Shown here piece by piece: positions 14,737 to 16,208 of a DNA stretch of 16,208 nucleotides. The stretch spans positions 1 through 16,208 of the forward strand of contig DPVV01000391.1 in assembly GCA_003526525.1 (NCBI GenBank), read 5' to 3'. Positions within the stretch are counted from its first letter, which is position 1; each line of letters begins with the position of its first letter. The notes below the pieces were generated by a model. The model was given only the letters and a program-made list of their open reading frames with translations. It searched no databases and was not told where the DNA came from. The translations under genes and the position numbers were made by a program. The stretch comes from Lachnoclostridium phytofermentans. GTDB lineage: Bacteria; Bacillota; Clostridia; Lachnospirales; Lachnospiraceae.

Positions 14737-14800
14737 CAAGTTTGTGCTGCGCCAAACTTGAGCCATTAACTCTTCCTAAAAGATAGTCGCAGCGTGGAGG
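14737..14800 (+). promoter_or_regulatory. Structured leader, copy 3: predicted pseudoknot over the ribosome site
   Basis: CAAGTTTG (14737-14744) pairs with CAAACTTG (14753-14760) over 8 bp. Loop bases GCTGCG (14746-14751) are exactly complementary to CGCAGC (14788-14793), 2 bases before the Shine-Dalgarno GGAGG (14796-14800). The loop is shorter than in copies 1 and 2 and lacks the CCTC segment. The loop and its partner differ from copy 2 yet remain fully complementary. Here the leader is internal to an operon, so any control would act on translation of the second permease alone. Confidence 0.5.
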
Positions 14801-14809
14801 CTAAATGTG

Positions 14810-16180
14810 ATGAATGAGATGCAACAAAATAAGAATTCCAACCTAGGCACAAACTTTCGAGGATGGAATTCCGTATATAGTTTTACGTTTCGACAAGCAA
14901 CAAAAGGTGTTGGATTTAAGGTGGTAACAGCACTAGTTGCGTTATTAATTATCGCTGGTTTAATCTTAGTTAATGTACTAGTAGCAAAGCCAAAAAATGA
15001 AGATGAAGTGAAACCGTCTAATATTACAAGTGTTTATGTATTAGATCAAAGTGGAATAGCTACGGCTAATTATGATAGCTTGATGAAACAGTTTTCACCG
15101 CTGATTTTTGGAAATACAAAGTTTATTATAATGGAAACAGGGGAGCGTACGGAAGCAATACAAAGTGCAAGTAATGATTCTGCTACTTCCATTGCAGTAA
15201 ATATTACAAAGAACGAAGACGGCTATCTAATTGAAGGTTTAATACCAGAAAGCTCTGCCATAACGGAATCCGATTCTACAAAGCTACTTGAATCTATGAA
15301 GCAATGCTTTGAAACAAACAAATTAATGCAAGCAGGGCTTTCTGTTACACAATTAACGACAGCATTAAAGCCAATGAATCCTGTGATTACAGAAGTAGGT
15401 GAGGATAATAATCCAGCTACATTTATTATAAAAATGATAGCACCTATGGTATTTGGGTTATTACTTTACTTTATGTTGTTATTGCATGGCCAGACAATCA
15501 GCAAAGAGGTTTCAACAGAGAAAACTTCGAAGTTAATGGAAACTTTATTAACCTCTATTCACCCATATGCGATGATTACTGGAAAGGTACTAGCAATTTC
15601 ATCCATTGCTATTTTACAGTTCCTAACTTGGGTTATTTCTGTATTTATTGGATTGTATGGAGGTACTGCGGTTGCCCATGCAATTTATCCAGAGTATGAG
15701 AATTCAGTAATCACAATTATCAATTTCTTAAAAGATAATGTTGGTGAATCCGCGTTCTCATTACCAGCAGTGATCATAGCTATCTTAGTATTCTGCGTTG
15801 GTTTCTTATTCTATTGTGTATTAGCAGGACTTGCGGGATGTATGGTTACCAGACCAGAGGATGCAGCTAGTACACAGGGCGTGTTTGTATTTCCGATTTT
15901 AATCAGCTGGTTGGTATGCTATTTTTCAGCTGCTGCAGGGAATGAAGGAGTATTAAGAATTGCGAGATATATTCCATTTACAGCACCGTTTTGTGTTCCG
16001 GTAGATTTAATTACTGGTACGATTGGAATTGCACAAGGAATTGTTGCATTCTTGCTTTTAGCAATATTCTCAGTCTTGGTTATTATGATGGCTGCAAGAA
16101 TCTATCGCGGCTTAGTGCTATACAATGGTCAAAAATTAAATTTAAAAACAATGTTTCAGGTGCTAAAAGCGAAACAGTAA
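14810..16180 (+). CDS. ABC-2 transporter permease (NatB-like), second paralog
   Basis: A 456-residue membrane protein paralogous to the permease upstream. Its N-terminus contains NFRGWNSVYSFTFRQATKG, close in layout to the GWKDVFTFTLIQTLKS of its partner. It has one membrane helix (about 34-57), an extracytoplasmic domain (about 58-205), then five or six helices, with the conserved VSTEKTSKLMETLLTSIHP coupling segment. Start ATG 14810 follows GGAGG (14796-14800) by 9 bases; the adjacent in-frame GTG 14807 is also possible. It probably pairs with the first permease on the single ATPase. Its ribosome site lies in the third structured leader, which would let its supply be set separately from its partner. 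Confidence 0.85.
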   Translation: MNEMQQNKNSNLGTNFRGWNSVYSFTFRQATKGVGFKVVTALVALLIIAGLILVNVLVAKPKNEDEVKPSNITSVYVLDQSGIATANYDSLMKQFSPLIFGNTKFIIMETGERTEAIQSASNDSATSIAVNITKNEDGYLIEGLIPESSAITESDSTKLLESMKQCFETNKLMQAGLSVTQLTTALKPMNPVITEVGEDNNPATFIIKMIAPMVFGLLLYFMLLLHGQTISKEVSTEKTSKLMETLLTSIHPYAMITGKVLAISSIAILQFLTWVISVFIGLYGGTAVAHAIYPEYENSVITIINFLKDNVGESAFSLPAVIIAILVFCVGFLFYCVLAGLAGCMVTRPEDAASTQGVFVFPILISWLVCYFSAAAGNEGVLRIARYIPFTAPFCVPVDLITGTIGIAQGIVAFLLLAIFSVLVIMMAARIYRGLVLYNGQKLNLKTMFQVLKAKQ

Positions 16181-16208
16181 GTAAATAGAAATGTAAAAAT
16201 AATATAAA

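Overview
This is an AT-rich window with strong Shine-Dalgarno sites and clostridial gene types: an RsiV-like anti-sigma factor, an SPP1-family holin, 4Fe-4S aldo/keto reductases and NatA-type ABC transporters. The protein styles suggest a Firmicute of the Lachnospiraceae, resembling Clostridium (Lachnoclostridium) phytofermentans. That placement is inference from recall, not from a search. There are no rRNA or tRNA genes, no CRISPR array and no intact insertion sequence.

Layout. (1) 1-1857: an ECF sigma factor whose reading frame only fits its family if it starts at an ACG codon (61), an overlapping membrane anti-sigma factor of the RsiV/DUF3298 type, a lone phage-type holin and a strong terminator. 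(2) 1858-4558: a gene-free stretch with a 16-bp tandem repeat and a structured leader. It is followed by a Gfo/Idh/MocA oxidoreductase, the internally deleted remnant of an aldo/keto reductase, and an intact aldo/keto reductase with a ferredoxin-like tail. A perfect bidirectional terminator closes this block. (3) 4664-7526: two divergent signalling genes, a cyclic-di-GMP phosphodiesterase with a dead GGDEF domain (minus strand) and a chemoreceptor without a sensor domain (plus strand). (4) 7527-8682: a possible IS200/IS605-end scrap, a terminator, a good promoter and a GH43-like cytoplasmic glycosidase. (5) 8683-12121: a second structured leader and a heterodimeric ABC exporter encoded by two overlapping genes. 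(6) 12122-16180: an ABC-2 (NatA/NatB-like) transporter with one ATPase and two paralogous permeases. The permease genes are separated by 230 bp holding a duplicated 61-bp palindrome and a third structured leader.

The most unusual signal is a recurring leader found directly upstream of three unrelated plus-strand genes (2081-2139, 8752-8815, 14737-14800). In each, a hairpin of the form (CAA)GTTTG...CAAAC(TTG) carries a GC-rich loop that can pair with a segment just before the Shine-Dalgarno sequence. This predicts an H-type pseudoknot able to occlude the ribosome site. The loop and its partner change together between copies. It could be an undescribed riboswitch-like or protein-bound translational leader, or a dispersed repeat that has been taken over as a leader.
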